Source: Cannabis sativa (Eukaryota; Streptophyta; Magnoliopsida; Rosales; Cannabaceae). Taken from it: a DNA stretch of 64,000 nt. The stretch is taken from NCBI RefSeq assembly GCF_029168945.1, contig NC_083605.1:25495280-25559279 (forward strand), in the 5' to 3' direction. Of this stretch, positions 22,601 through 34,123 are shown piece after piece; the stretch's first letter is position 1, and every line of letters starts with the position of its first letter. The translations under genes and the position numbers were made by a program. Under the pieces are notes generated by a model. That model did not search any database and was not told where the DNA came from. It saw nothing but the letters and a program-made list of their open reading frames with translations.

Positions 22601-25600
22601 ACAAGATTACTTATCTTTCGAGATTAAACGGTGCTAACTTGCTAATGAACGTTCCTCCATTAGGGAGGATTACTCACTAAAACAATAGCTATGTAAAACC
22701 AACAATGGAGATCGAATATCCTTATAATAATAAAGCTCATTATTTAATGAAGGGTTGTATTTTCTTCTAATATTTATTTTAATCCATTTATTTTAAATAT
22801 ATATTTATTTAATTAAAATTTCCAATTTAGAATGAAAAATTCCAAATATAAATTTTAATTTAATATTTATAAATTATACTTAGATAGATAAATAACGTGA
22901 ATTATTTCCATCTTAGTAATAATTTCCATAAATATTTAGAAAATTATTCAATTTAAGTTGTTTATAATTAATTTGAATTAATTTACAACTCAAATTTAAT
23001 TTTCTATAAATATATATTGCATTTTCGAAAATGCTTTAAAATAAAATAAAATAAATCCTGGAAAATTACTCTAATTTTATGTTGGCCCAAAATTAATAAA
23101 AATTAATTTTCAACAAAAAAATATAATTTCCCTATTTCATTAAATATCTAAGAAAAATTTCAAATATTTAAGTATCGTGATTAAAAAATCAACTTAAATA
23201 TTAATTTTCTATTTAATTAAATACACTAGAAAAATACTTCAAGCAAAACAGATAATAACTATCTAGACTTTCATAGATTAATTAATCCAATTTCTAATTA
23301 TAATATATTTTAGTTCATTTATTTAATTAACCATCAAATGAAAAAGTCACTGATTTAAGTTGGTCCAAAATTAAATAAATAATTTTCAACTTTAATCTAT
23401 TTTTCAAATAAAATTCGAAATTTCTGCATTAAAGAAATGCAATTTCAAAATTTTGGGAAATGATTAATAAAATAAAATAAAATATATTTTGAAAATTATT
23501 CAAACTTAAGTTATTCTGAAATAAGATTCCAAACTTAAAATAATTTTCAACTTTAATTAAATAACATGAAAATAACAATATTAAAGTATCATGATGAAAA
23601 TCAACTTAGATATTGAAATTTTCAATTTAATTAAATGTATTAAATTCAAGAAATAAATAATTAAGTAAAGAGGAAACTTAATTATTAATTCTAGTTTAAT
23701 ACTAGGAAAATATACTAAACTTAGATTGTACCAAAATTAATTATGAGACAATTAATTTCACAATCAATGATATTTTCCTATTTAATATTAGAAATAATAA
23801 CTAGTACTAGAAATAACTATCTAGAATATATCATTGACTAAGTGTTTTTCTAAAATTAACTTTAAAATATTACATGAAAAATAAATTTCATATATTTTAA
23901 AAGTTAATTATGTTGCTAATTCAATTTTAATTAGGTTAGACTAATATAATTAACCTAATACAATTATTTAAATAAGGCAAATGGGCCTTCACAATTGGGG
24001 TAGTTCATGTGAGGGGGAGCTGGGTTCAGTATGTCGTACCCACTTCTATGGCCCCCAACTCTCACACAAGACCCAAAAGAGAGGAATTTAACCTTAAAAT
24101 AAACAATTGTTATTCATTGAATAAGCCCAAATCTAATTGGGCCTAAATAAATTTCCTTATGTCAAAATTTATTTTAGCAACCTAGTCCATTTACTTAGTA
24201 AAAACTTAAATGGGCTCCCTATATGCATCTAAGCCCAAAAGTAAACATATAGGCTCACACAGGTCAAATGATTTGGATGGACCCTATCATGTTACTAGGT
24301 TTACACAGATGAAAGAAGTACAAAATTTACCTGTTACAAATTATTTATAAGATCTATCGTCAATTGGACTATGATTAAAATCAGATCAATGGATCATGAT
24401 CTGTCAACAAGTTAATCATAGCAATTTAGATCAGATAAATAATAGGTTTGTTAAAAAGTTTTGAATAAACAATATAAACAAACAAACATTGTCCATGTAA
24501 CAGATGTGAATCAAGATATTAATATAATTAAATTATTATTCTTAAACTAACCAAATAAAGGAAACTAATTTTAAAATTTCTAGGTTTATTTGAATCAAAT
24601 TAAATTAAATATCTAATAAGATCAATGATTTGAAGGGAAAGAGTCTTCAATATCACTTTCAGATCTTATAATTTAATAAAATAAACCAATTTTAAAATAG
24701 ATTTGGTTAGATAATTATTATTTTAGGAATAAAATAATAAATAAATAATAATTACCATAATTATATGTCAAAATATCTCAAATTAAGCAATATTCAAATC
24801 TCTACAAAAATATCTATGTTATTTAAATATTTAAGATATGATTTATAAATTTCTAATAAGGAAAAAATGATATATATAGAAAAAAATATCATTTTTAAAC
24901 TTATAATTTATAAATAATTAAATATTTAACAAAATAACAAATTTTTGAATTTGAAAAACATTATGGTAAGTATATCTATAAAAATATCTATGTTAATTTC
25001 AAATTTATTAATTATTTAATTTACCATATAAGATAATTTTAATATAATATTTTAAATAAAAAGACAAAGCTATCTTTTAATTTAAAATATCTTAAATATC
25101 AAAATATCCAATCTTATAATTAAATAACAAATAAATATTAAAGAAGTTAACAAATTTTTAAATCTGACCATAATAGGAAATACTTAAAAATTGGAAACAA
25201 TCCAAAATAGAAATATTTAAAATTGGAAAAAATTCCAAATTGAAAATATTTAAAATTGGAAACATTTCAATTTAGAAATATTTTAAATTGGAAAAATTAA
25301 TTTTTGGGAAACAAACCCATGAAAAAATTGGATTTTTGGGAAAAAATCCCAAAAATCGCAATTTTGGGTTTTTGCTGCCAGTAGGCTGCAACTGCAGCCA
25401 AAATAGGCTGCATGACACCCAATACGCGCGCGGAGCAGGTGGTGACGCCGAGAAAACTCGGCGCTTGCAGGGACTTCGACCGAGAAGCCTCGGTCAGCTG
25501 CAGGGTGCACGCCCAGACTTACGCGCGCGGATGGAAAGGCTGATCCGAGGGTCTGGTGCGCATGAGCACCACCCTTGACAACCTTGAATCCCGATTTTCA

Positions 25601-25842
25601 AAAATTCATATCTTTCTCAATTTTTATCGGAATCGAGTTCCGTAAAAAATAAAATTGCTTAATTTTTCACAAGGAATCCAAATAAAATATTTTCAAAAAT
25701 TGAAAAAATATTTTTCATGGAAAACGAAACTGTACAACATATACATTCATTAACTAACACATAAACCAACATGAAACCATCCAAATCAACACAGATTCAT
25801 GCAATCATCGTTTTAATTCATATTACATGAAAGTAAATCATT
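19655..25842 (-). other. LARD1 internal non-coding region
   Basis: AT-rich DNA aligning by eye with 36029 onward (LARD2) and 47193-50767 (LARD3). No gag, protease, integrase, RT or RNase H motif was found. Landmarks in order: a block to about 22000; repeated GCGAGAGTCAA motifs (21991, 22377, 22489) with small palindromes (22142-22158, 22561-22575, 22654-22668); about 3 kb of very AT-rich DNA; and a GC-rich hairpin patch (25370-25580) close to the primer binding site. Confidence 0.8.
25446..25495 (-). other. Pair of GC-rich stem-loops in the LARD1 5' leader
   Basis: 25446-25463 reads CGCCGAG-AAAA-CTCGGCG and 25478-25495 reads GACCGAG-AAGC-CTCGGTC: two perfect 7-bp stems with 4-nt loops, 14 nt apart, sharing the CCGAG/CTCGG core. 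They lie about 350 nt from the primer site, the region where LTR elements carry packaging and dimerisation signals. That role is inference. Confidence 0.7.
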
Positions 25843-25847
25843 ACCAT

Positions 25848-25860
25848 GGCTCTGGTGCCA
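25848..25860 (-). other. LARD1 primer binding site (initiator Met tRNA type)
   Basis: GGCTCTGGTGCCA, two bases from the LTR. Its reverse complement TGGCACCAGAGCC resembles the usual plant copia site TGGTATCAGAGC, with mismatches. Confidence 0.75.
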
Positions 25861-25862
25861 GT

Positions 25863-27781
25863 TGTCGGAAATTATTTTACCAGGATCTAGATTTACTAAC
25901 AAGTATATTGGATTAACAACCTAATATGAATTCTAAAACAATGAAAATAAACACATATAAAGTTAGAAAACCTTACAGTGGGTGCAGCGGAATAATATGA
26001 CTCCTTCCGTTCAGATCTCTAGCCCTTGATTCCTTTCTGTAGCAGAGCATCACAAAGGTCTGAACCTGGATCTTCTTTTCTCCTTCTTTGATGCAGAAAT
26101 TCCATAGTCTTCCATACTATGATTGAGATACCACTTGATGTGTGTGGGCACTACTCATCTCACAAGGATTTCGAAATTTCTCTCTATTTTTCTCTCTCAA
26201 TTTCGTGGCTCATGGTTCATATGATGTGCAAGAGAAGAGAACAAGGGCTGCTATATATAGGGAGAAGGGAGAGCACAACTTTCCAAATAAAACAGTTTCC
26301 TTAATTACTGTGTAATCAATCAACTGCCTTATTTAGTGTGATCCACCACTTTCCTATTTTTGCTAGGCTTTGATTAGCAATTACATGACAATTAAAAAAT
26401 AAAAATAATAATTGGAAAACACAAAGGGAGTGCTCGGCCATAGAGGGAAATGGGCCTCACTTGGATTTTGCAGTTTCCTCAATTTTATTTCTATTTCTCC
26501 AAAAATGCCATTTTTCCAATTCTAATCATTTAAATGCCAAAACTAATTATTTAATAACTAAAATAGATTATTAAATAATATTGTCATTTAAAATAATTAT
26601 TAATTAGACATACAAAGTCTCTTAATTAATAATTAAACCTAGAAACCCTTTTATTTACGATTTCATCCTTAAACTGTGAGAATTCATAAAGTAGACATAG
26701 TCTAACTTTTAGAATTATAATTGATTAACTAAAATCAATTAACTGAGTCTTACAAGCAGTATGGCCTCAACTAGTATGGGGACCATGGGTCTATATAACC
26801 GAGCTTCCAATAAGTCGAACCGAATTTACCAAGTAAATTTCCTAACTTATTAATTCCTCATTGAATCCACACTTAGAACTTGGAATTGCACTCTCAGTCA
26901 TATAGAAACGCTCTATATGTTCCACGATATAGACACGTCATTAGTTATCCATTGTTATAACCCTAATGTGATCAATGATCCTCTATATAGATGATTTACA
27001 CTGTACAGGATTAAATTACCGTAACACCCTACAATGTATTTTATCCTTAAAACACTTAACCCTGTATAAATGATATTTCACCTAAGTGAAATGAGATCTC
27101 CACCATTTATCTTCGTTTGGTTAAGCTCGAAGGAAATCATCCTTTAAATCTATTTGCCAAATAGAAGCTATAGATTCCATATTTATGTTAGCGCTCCCAC
27201 TCAATTGCACTACCGTGTTCCCAAAATGTACGTATTGCCCAGACTAAAGATTAGGCTTAACTAACAAATCAAAGAACACGAATAATACTCTTGAAATTGA
27301 GCCTAACCATATCAGGATTTCGATCATGTGATCTAGGATCAACTTATGATATTGAATTGAATAGATGTTTACGGTAAGTTTCAAAATCTAATTCAAAGTT
27401 CAATATCGGTCCATTCCAATGCATACTCCATGCATCCGATACTGGTAAACTTTGCCAATGTCCTGGAAAGGACATAACACTTTTCCAAGGTGTAAGAATA
27501 CCTATCGCTGATTATACCATGTCAGTCTAAATCCAGTGTTCTGACAAATCAGGGAATCAACTTTTGAACATATAATAAAGATTATATTCCACTGTGCTGA
27601 CAACACTATAATCTTTAACCAACTCATATGTTCTGGACTTAAAAAGAATTCATACATTATATACATATAATCATGAAATAAATCATGTGAACCATGCAAC
27701 ATAAAATGTTATTTCTGATCTTTATGAATAAGTAAATCTGATTATATGAAATGAGTTTTATTTAGGGCATAAAACCCAACA
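25863..27781 (-). repeat. LARD1 5' LTR
   Basis: In plus orientation starts TGTCGGAAATTATTTTACC (one change from TGTTGG) and ends AACCCAACA, followed by the GAGTT duplication. Confidence 0.93.
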
Positions 27782-27786
27782 GAGTT

Positions 27787-28103
27787 CTCAACACATGTGC
27801 AAGAATAATTGAGAAGAAAAAAATATTTTCTTTTCTCTCTATATACTTCGAAAATATAGTGTTCAAAATTTTTCAAATCAGACTTCTATTTAAAGTAGTT
27901 AAATTTCTTTTAATTAAATCATATTTAATTGTTTAAATAAACATATATTTATAACTAAATTCGGTTACTGATATTAATAAAGAAATCTCTCAACCACTTG
28001 AGAGAATATTTGAAAACCTTAAAATATCTATAATCACTTTTCAAATTAGATATTTACCTAATTGAATTAATTAAATAATTAATTAATCCAAGAAGACAAA
28101 TAC
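27787..28103. other. AT-rich spacer between LARD1 and the gypsy LTR
   Basis: No coding signal; the target DNA into which LARD1 inserted. Confidence 0.4.
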
Positions 28104-30790
28104 TGTAACGCCTTATCTCATAGGGACGCCACGTGTATAATTTTATAAACTAGTTTAGTACTAATAAAGTAATTAATTAATAAAATCTGTGATAATATTA
28201 AAAACTACACCAAAATAAAACATTGAAAACGGACATCATAACGACACTTAAACTGTGTTTCGGGGATCTTTGTTGTAGAAGTTTTACAAAAGCTATATAC
28301 GACAACAAGTCAAAATACTAAATCAAAATACATGGCACATATAGCCCAAAAACAACTCCTGGCAACTCGGCACGCAGGCTGGTAGGGTCAATATGTACAT
28401 TGTTGAAGAAGACTATGACCTCATGGTTGATCTAGCTTTTCTTTACTTTTACCTGCACCACATAGTACTCGTGAGTCATGAGGACTCAGAAAGAAAAGTA
28501 ATAACAACAATCATATAATTTATTATTCGAATATTATCATTTAAACTCAGACAATCAGAATCAAACAATCATGCATTACTCATAAGATGAAATCCAAATC
28601 ACTACTCGCATCTTTTGCGAATAAACATCAATATAAAGTTATTTAGTAATATAAAACTATTATATCAATAATAGAAATCATATTCATCTAATAATATAAA
28701 TTATATATATGTTACCTAATAAAATAACTATCTTTATTACATCACATTGCCTAATTAGGCAAGTCGATACTTTAATTTGATCGTTTATTGCATTGCCTAA
28801 TTACGCAAGCTCGTGCCATAGCCTGACACCCATATATCGCATAATTGCATCACCAAATCCATGTGCCATAATTTAACATTGTACATAATATCACTGTGTC
28901 ACCTAATCAAGTGAGTCTGTGCCACAACTTGGCAACAATATGTCGCATTGCCTAATTAGATGAGTCTATACCATAACTTAGTACTCACATATCATTGCCG
29001 CCCGTACCTAATAAGGTACACTGCCAGGAAGAAACCCAACAACAGTTTCAGTCTATGCCATAACTCGACATTCACATGTCACTACCGCCCATACCTAATA
29101 AGGTACGTTGCCAAGAAGAAATCTAACAATGGTTTCAATCTATGCCATAGCTTGGCATTCTCATATCACTGTCGCTCGTACCTAATAAGGTATCGCCGAA
29201 AAGTATATCGCATCACCTAATCAGGTGAGCCTGTGTATGACATTCATGGTATCATCACATTGTCATTGCCTAATCAGGCAATCTTTTTATTACATAACAA
29301 TAATAACCGTATCTTAATCTCAATATCAATTAATTCTCAACAATATTAATTGTATTACAATATAACATGCTATGTAGTACAATGTACTTTTCTTATATTT
29401 AATCCAAATTCATGCATGTCGGCCAACCCAAGTGGAGAAACATCCCCAATGATCTTGGCCCTATGTCATAACAACAGTAAACCAATAAGTGTTTATCCCA
29501 AAATGCTGCTTAATAGTTGCGAAGGGAAATTTAAGGTTTCCTACCAAACCCTGTAGTACAAATACATTAAAATAAAACTTATATTTTAGCTCTAAAACAC
29601 ACACCACATTGTAGAGCTCATTGCAAGCTTCAAAATGGTATATAGAATGTCCAAAACAGACATTGGAGTGAAAAGTTACGACAAAAATACGATTCCCGAT
29701 TTCTTAAAACTTCCCAAAAAACGGTAAACCGGTTGGGAAATGGTTAACTGCTTCCCCATGAACTAGTTAACCGGTTCACCAACCGGTGGACCGATTTGGC
29801 AGGGGTAAAAGTCAAAAATTCCAAAATTTTCACTCACCAAAACGCTACCGAAACCTATTCATATCACTTCAAACTTCATAGGGCACACATATACCATAAG
29901 TACAACCATTCTGATGCAATAAAAGTTAAAATCAAGCCCTTAAATAAAAAACTCCATTAATGTTTAGACTTAAGCTTTAAAAAGTTCTAAACCCGATTTC
30001 TAACTTAAAATCACCTCAACAGCAAGTAAACATCGAAACTAGTTCCATAGTTACCCAAAAACAATTCTATGAAGTCAAAACTTCCATAACCACTCTAAAT
30101 CACAAAACTACTATATAAAACCAATTGTATTAACCTTAAAACAAAACCAATCCTTACCTTAAGCTCTCCCTCTTTAATTATTTACTATCTCGCTATTATC
30201 GAAGCTTAAATTACTAGGTTTCAGGTTAAAATTTGAAGAAAATTAGATAGTAGAGGTGAGGGTTTCGCCACACCCAAGGAGGAGGGTTTCGTTCATTCTT
30301 CAATTTATATTTTTAAAATTTTAATAATATATATTAAACTGATATGGATATTTTTATTAATAATAATAATATAATATTATTAATAACAATTAATTTACTA
30401 TTTCTTAACCACTAAGAAATCTCTAATTCTAGAGTATTTGGTAAAACCCGAGTACCCTAAAATATCCTGATATTTCTTAAATTAAATTATCTTAATAATC
30501 TCATCAATAATACTAACTAAAATCATTGTGATATTTTTAGCCTCCAATCGGGTCTCTAGGGTCGTCGAACTTGAAAATATTTTTATTTCACAAATAACTT
30601 ACATTATATATACATATTCTAAATAAATCTTCGTAATTAATAAATTACGCTTATTTATCCACTTATAGCTAAATTTACAATTTATGCTAAATTAAATTAG
30701 CTAGATTATAATCCTACTCATTACTACCTAATTAATCCATAATATAGAATAAATCTTAATTAATCATATTTAAGTTTCAAGAATATTACA
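28104..30790 (-). repeat. Long LTR of a decayed Ty3/gypsy element (Del/Tekay-like)
   Basis: In plus orientation begins TGTAACGCC and ends GAATATTACA, so on the minus strand it is TGTAATATTC...GGCGTTACA (TG...CA), about 2.7 kb. Directly after 30790, ACCATCCCCTCATTATAG is the complement of a purine-rich tract, as expected upstream of a minus-strand 3' LTR. Integrase C-terminal homology lies just beyond. An 87-bp tandem repeat with palindromes sits inside. Confidence 0.7.
28965..29205. repeat. 87-bp tandem repeat with TACCTAATAAGGTA palindromes
   Basis: Units start TCTATRCCATA at 28965, 29052 and 29139 (exact 87-bp spacing). Each carries the hairpin TACCT-AATA-AGGTA. Neighbouring DNA (28750-28930, 29210-29285) has looser relatives such as GCCTAATTAGGC and CACCTAATCAGGTGA. 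The ORF at 28960-29220 is only the repeat read through. Confidence 0.85.
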
Positions 30791-33150
30791 ACCATCCCCT
30801 CATTATAGAAATTTTGTCTTTAAAATTTACCTAAATAATTTAAGATATTACTCCCGTATTCATGATTCTAACTCTCAAGTTGCTTCTTCCTCCTTGTTAT
30901 TTCTCTACATCACTTTTAACTAGTAGAATTATCTTATTCTAAAGTACTTTTTCTTCTAGTCCAAAACCTGGACAAATTGTTCCCCATATAGTTAATTAGC
31001 TAAAAATTGTTACAATTCAGAATATGGGTCGGGTCCAATACATATTTTCTCAACATGGAGATATGAAACACGTTATACACTCTGGAAAATGCAGGAGTCA
31101 AGGCTAGTTGATAGGCTACCTAGCCTACCTACTCCAGTATCAAAAGGTCTAATGAATCTAGGTTTTAACTTCCCTCTCGACATATCTCTTTCATAGGCAA
31201 TACTCAGAGAAAAACAAAATCTCCCATTTGGAACTCGATATTCCTATGCTTTGAATCATCGTAGCTTTTCTGTGTACTCAATGAAGCGAGCATACAACTC
31301 GAATTCACTCTATGGCTTTATAAATTCCTTGGATCTTTTCAGTCCATCGTATTCTTTTCTCACCTATGTTACTCCAGTGAACAGGTGTCTAATATTTCCC
31401 TCGTACCACACTTATTAAAGTACCTAACCAATGGTACATTTAATTCTCACTTTTATATAAATACTCCATCAGGGGAAGAGATTATTCCAAAATAATCTAA
31501 CCTTTATAAAATATGCCCACAATATGTTTCTAATATCCCATTGATCCTCTCAGGTTACCTGTCTTTTAGGAATAAAACATTATACTATGTTTGCTTTAAT
31601 CTCCATGGTTCTCATTAACCTTCTTTAATTTTTAACACCATAGCCAAAGATATCAACTTTGGGATTTCATTAGAGTAGACTATTCCTTCGTATGAACTCC
31701 ATATCCTCATTTATTGTATAAATTGTCTGTACTGATAGATAGCATATTAACTTTGTATGTCCAACTGTTACTGCTCATTCAAAATCATAAGATCCTACAG
31801 TACATAATTCATAATTATGCCTTTCATTCCTCCTATGGGATCTCCTGAGTCGATGTACTAATTTAACTCATTAACAAGCTAAGTATTCATTTCTAATAGA
31901 TATTCTATTATAGCATTCCTTACTTCCATCCACTATTATATACTCATCTCGACACCTTGTAAATCTTTACTTATTAAGACATCCTTTCCTCTTGATAATT
32001 TCTAGAATGACTGCTTATTCTGCATCCTAATACAAATCTTTCTAGCGTACTTTGTCCTCACTTGTATGCTATCCCAGATGACTCCCTAGAAGATTTCCTA
32101 TCTTGAGATTACCCCAAGTTAAGTATGCTTAACTCAAAGGTAAGCTCATGGTGGGTTATCAGAAAGTAGATGCTTCTTTGTCATTCTTAATTGTATTTCT
32201 TACTTTCATTAATTAAATGTAATTTCCATCACTCACTTCATTAGCATCTTAAAATTCCTCATCAGTTTATTATTCATTAAAACTTGAGGGATTTATATTT
32301 TATTGTCAACTTGAATCTTGTTTATCTCTACCTATTTTGACGTGTATCAATTTTCCTTGAACTGACACAACTTTTAAATTCCCCAATCACTTACAGTTAA
32401 CCACCGTTATAAAGTGAATTAATGTAACCCATATAGTAGAGGCAATATTGCTCATACTGGGTACCCATAACTAAATTGGAAATGTCCATTTCCTAAATTC
32501 TCAACTGATAACAATTAATTAAAGATCATCCTTCATCCTAAAGTTTCTTTTATGTGTTTGGTATAAATCTTAATAATCCTTTCAAACACATAAAAAAAAA
32601 TATATATATACCTCAAGTGTATTCCCTATTTTATTGAATAACCCTTAGTATGAACTACCATACCAACTTATAGTGAGTCTCCCGTTGATGGTGCTGATTC
32701 ATCAACATCTAAGACTCTCATATTATTTTCTCGTCATTACTACTAAGGTTTTACTCTATAGTTCATATGCTACTATTGCTCACTTGCAATCATCACTATC
32801 TTCATACTTGGTTAACCACTGTAAAACTTTTTTACATTGAATTATATAGTTCATTGTTTAACAAACAACATACTTTGTGATCCAATATTCACCAACTACT
32901 TGAATACATGCCCATCAAATTGCATCTCAGTTTATAAGATTTTCCCATTTTGGGTGAGCGTATATACCTTTTCATTATTGCTTAATAAGGTAATCTTTTC
33001 TTAGAATTTCAATTGTCAACTCATATACCAGATTGACCACCCGGTCAAATATAAAAGTATTCTCCCTTATTACCGTATCACCATCAGTAATTCATGTAAT
33101 CTTCTTTACCTTAGGGATACCACTACTCTTTTTAACGTTCTGTTATACGT
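30791..33150 (-). pseudogene. Ty3/gypsy pol tail (integrase C-terminal region), heavily decayed
   Basis: On the minus strand, 31100-31010 reads FSRVYNVFHISMLRKYVLDP, the conserved C-terminal integrase motif of Del/Tekay chromoviruses. Further upstream in that sense (about 31245-31100) are FQMGDFVFL and GKLKPRFIRPF, also from this region, in broken frames. Beyond about 31400 I see only scattered resemblance and many stops. Order and strand agree with 28104-30790 being its 3' LTR. Confidence 0.65.
32041..32170. repeat. Dispersed repeat copy (pair with 33281-33411)
   Basis: Contains TACTTTGTCCTCACTTGTATG and a following block (CAAGT...CTTAAC...GGGTTATC) also found, better kept, at 33281-33411. 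Function unknown. Confidence 0.5.
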
Positions 33151-33154
33151 TACC

Positions 33155-33530
33155 TTTGTAACATCCCTACTTCAAGCCTCCATTGGGCCCTTACACCCAC
33201 GAAATGAGGGCTCTTATACACGAGTACGTCACTCTGGCTGCTTCATGGACTAACGACTGGCCCTACAGACCAGCACGAGTGTTTCTAGCATTCTTTGTCC
33301 TCACTCGCATGCTTCTTGGGAAAACTTCCTGAATGAAATCACCCTAGGTCAAGGAAACTTAACCGTGGAGTTCTTTCGGGATGGGCTACCGAAAAACAAG
33401 ATGCACTTTGTTAATATAGGTACTCCCAATCAATCCATTCAAGTCCCCAACTACTATGTAATCCCATAACTACATAGTCTCAAAATCATCACATACAACT
33501 ATGTTTGCTTCAAGAGAAATACCTTCACAA
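33155..33530. repeat. Dispersed plant repeat block
   Basis: Starts TGTAACATCCCTACTTCAAG and contains GGCTCTTATACACGAGTACG and TTTGTCCTCACTCGCATGC. Its phrasing resembles a repeat I associate with plant retroelements, but I cannot name the family. Its second half pairs with 32041-32170. No ORF. Confidence 0.45.
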
Positions 33531-34123
33531 CTGGAGATCTTGTCAAAATAAAGCAAAGATGAGATGAGCCTTTGAAAGACTATATGCAAAGGTTCATGGC
33601 TGAGGCCACCAAGGGCAAAGGCGTGACAGAAGAAGACCGATATACGGCCATACTTAGAGGCATCCTATTGCTGAGTGAATTCTGGAAAGATATCAGAAGG
33701 ATCTCAATGAGAAACATGAAGGAGTTCCTTGAGGAAGTTGATGGCTTCATAAAGTTAGAAGAAGCTGTCCGGTAAGCCCAGAAAATAGGGCAAGTCGGTG
33801 TTGAACAGACACAGGGCATCATATTACCCCAAGTGTTGTCTTATGTGTCGATCAGCATAGACGATCTCTGTCGATTCTCCAACAATGAGAATATTGGAGG
33901 CAAGTGCAATAACAATGGCTCTGACCAACATAAAGGGCAATTCAACGATTCCCTTATGCCATGAAGTCTAAGGGAGAAGGAGGAGAAGTGCACATGCTTC
34001 ACTCTCCTACCAAAACACCCAAAGCAAATCATGCCAATCGGCCACGGCGATAGGTGTCACCAAAACCTGAAGCACCTGGCCAACCACTCAAGTGAACCAC
34101 AGAGACTTGGCCAATGTAAGGCC
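33531..34123 (+). pseudogene. Ty3/gypsy (Tat/Athila-like) gag fragment
   Basis: The frame around 33562-33777 reads EPLKDYMQRFMAEA, GVTEEDRYTAILRGIL and EFLEEVDGFIKLEEA, typical of the retrotransposon gag domain of plant Tat/Athila-type elements. A stop (TAA) follows at 33773-33775 and later frame is poor. The fragment is cut by LARD2 at 34124; the sequence resumes at 44289 in RNase H, so protease and RT are missing altogether. Confidence 0.78.

Larger units (their letters stand above)
17725..27781 (-). mobile_element. LARD1: complete non-coding LTR retrotransposon, 10.1 kb
   Basis: Two LTRs of identical length (1919 bp: 17725-19643 and 25863-27781) flank 6.2 kb with no long ORF on either strand. 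The perfect 5-bp target duplication GAGTT lies at 17720-17724 and 27782-27786. Transcription sense is minus: polypurine tract at 19644-19654, tRNA primer site at 25848-25860. By eye I count about ten differences between the LTRs, so the insertion is young. Lack of gag and pol with intact termini defines a large retrotransposon derivative (LARD-type); the shared LTR and polypurine tract point to a copia helper like the one ending at 54569. Confidence 0.93.

Noticed and set aside
25283..25578. ORFs on both strands in the GC-rich patch of LARD1
   Set aside because: Overlapping, short, composition-driven; the hairpins explain the patch better.
28960..29220. 86-aa ORF with repeated CHNS/RPYLIRY phrases, resembling a repeat protein
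   Set aside because: It is the 87-bp tandem DNA repeat (divisible by 3) read through; not a gene.
28740..29290. Possible CRISPR-like array (regular palindromic repeats)
   Set aside because: Plant nuclear context, repeat length equals the full 87-bp unit with no unique spacers, and no cas genes; it is an LTR tandem repeat.
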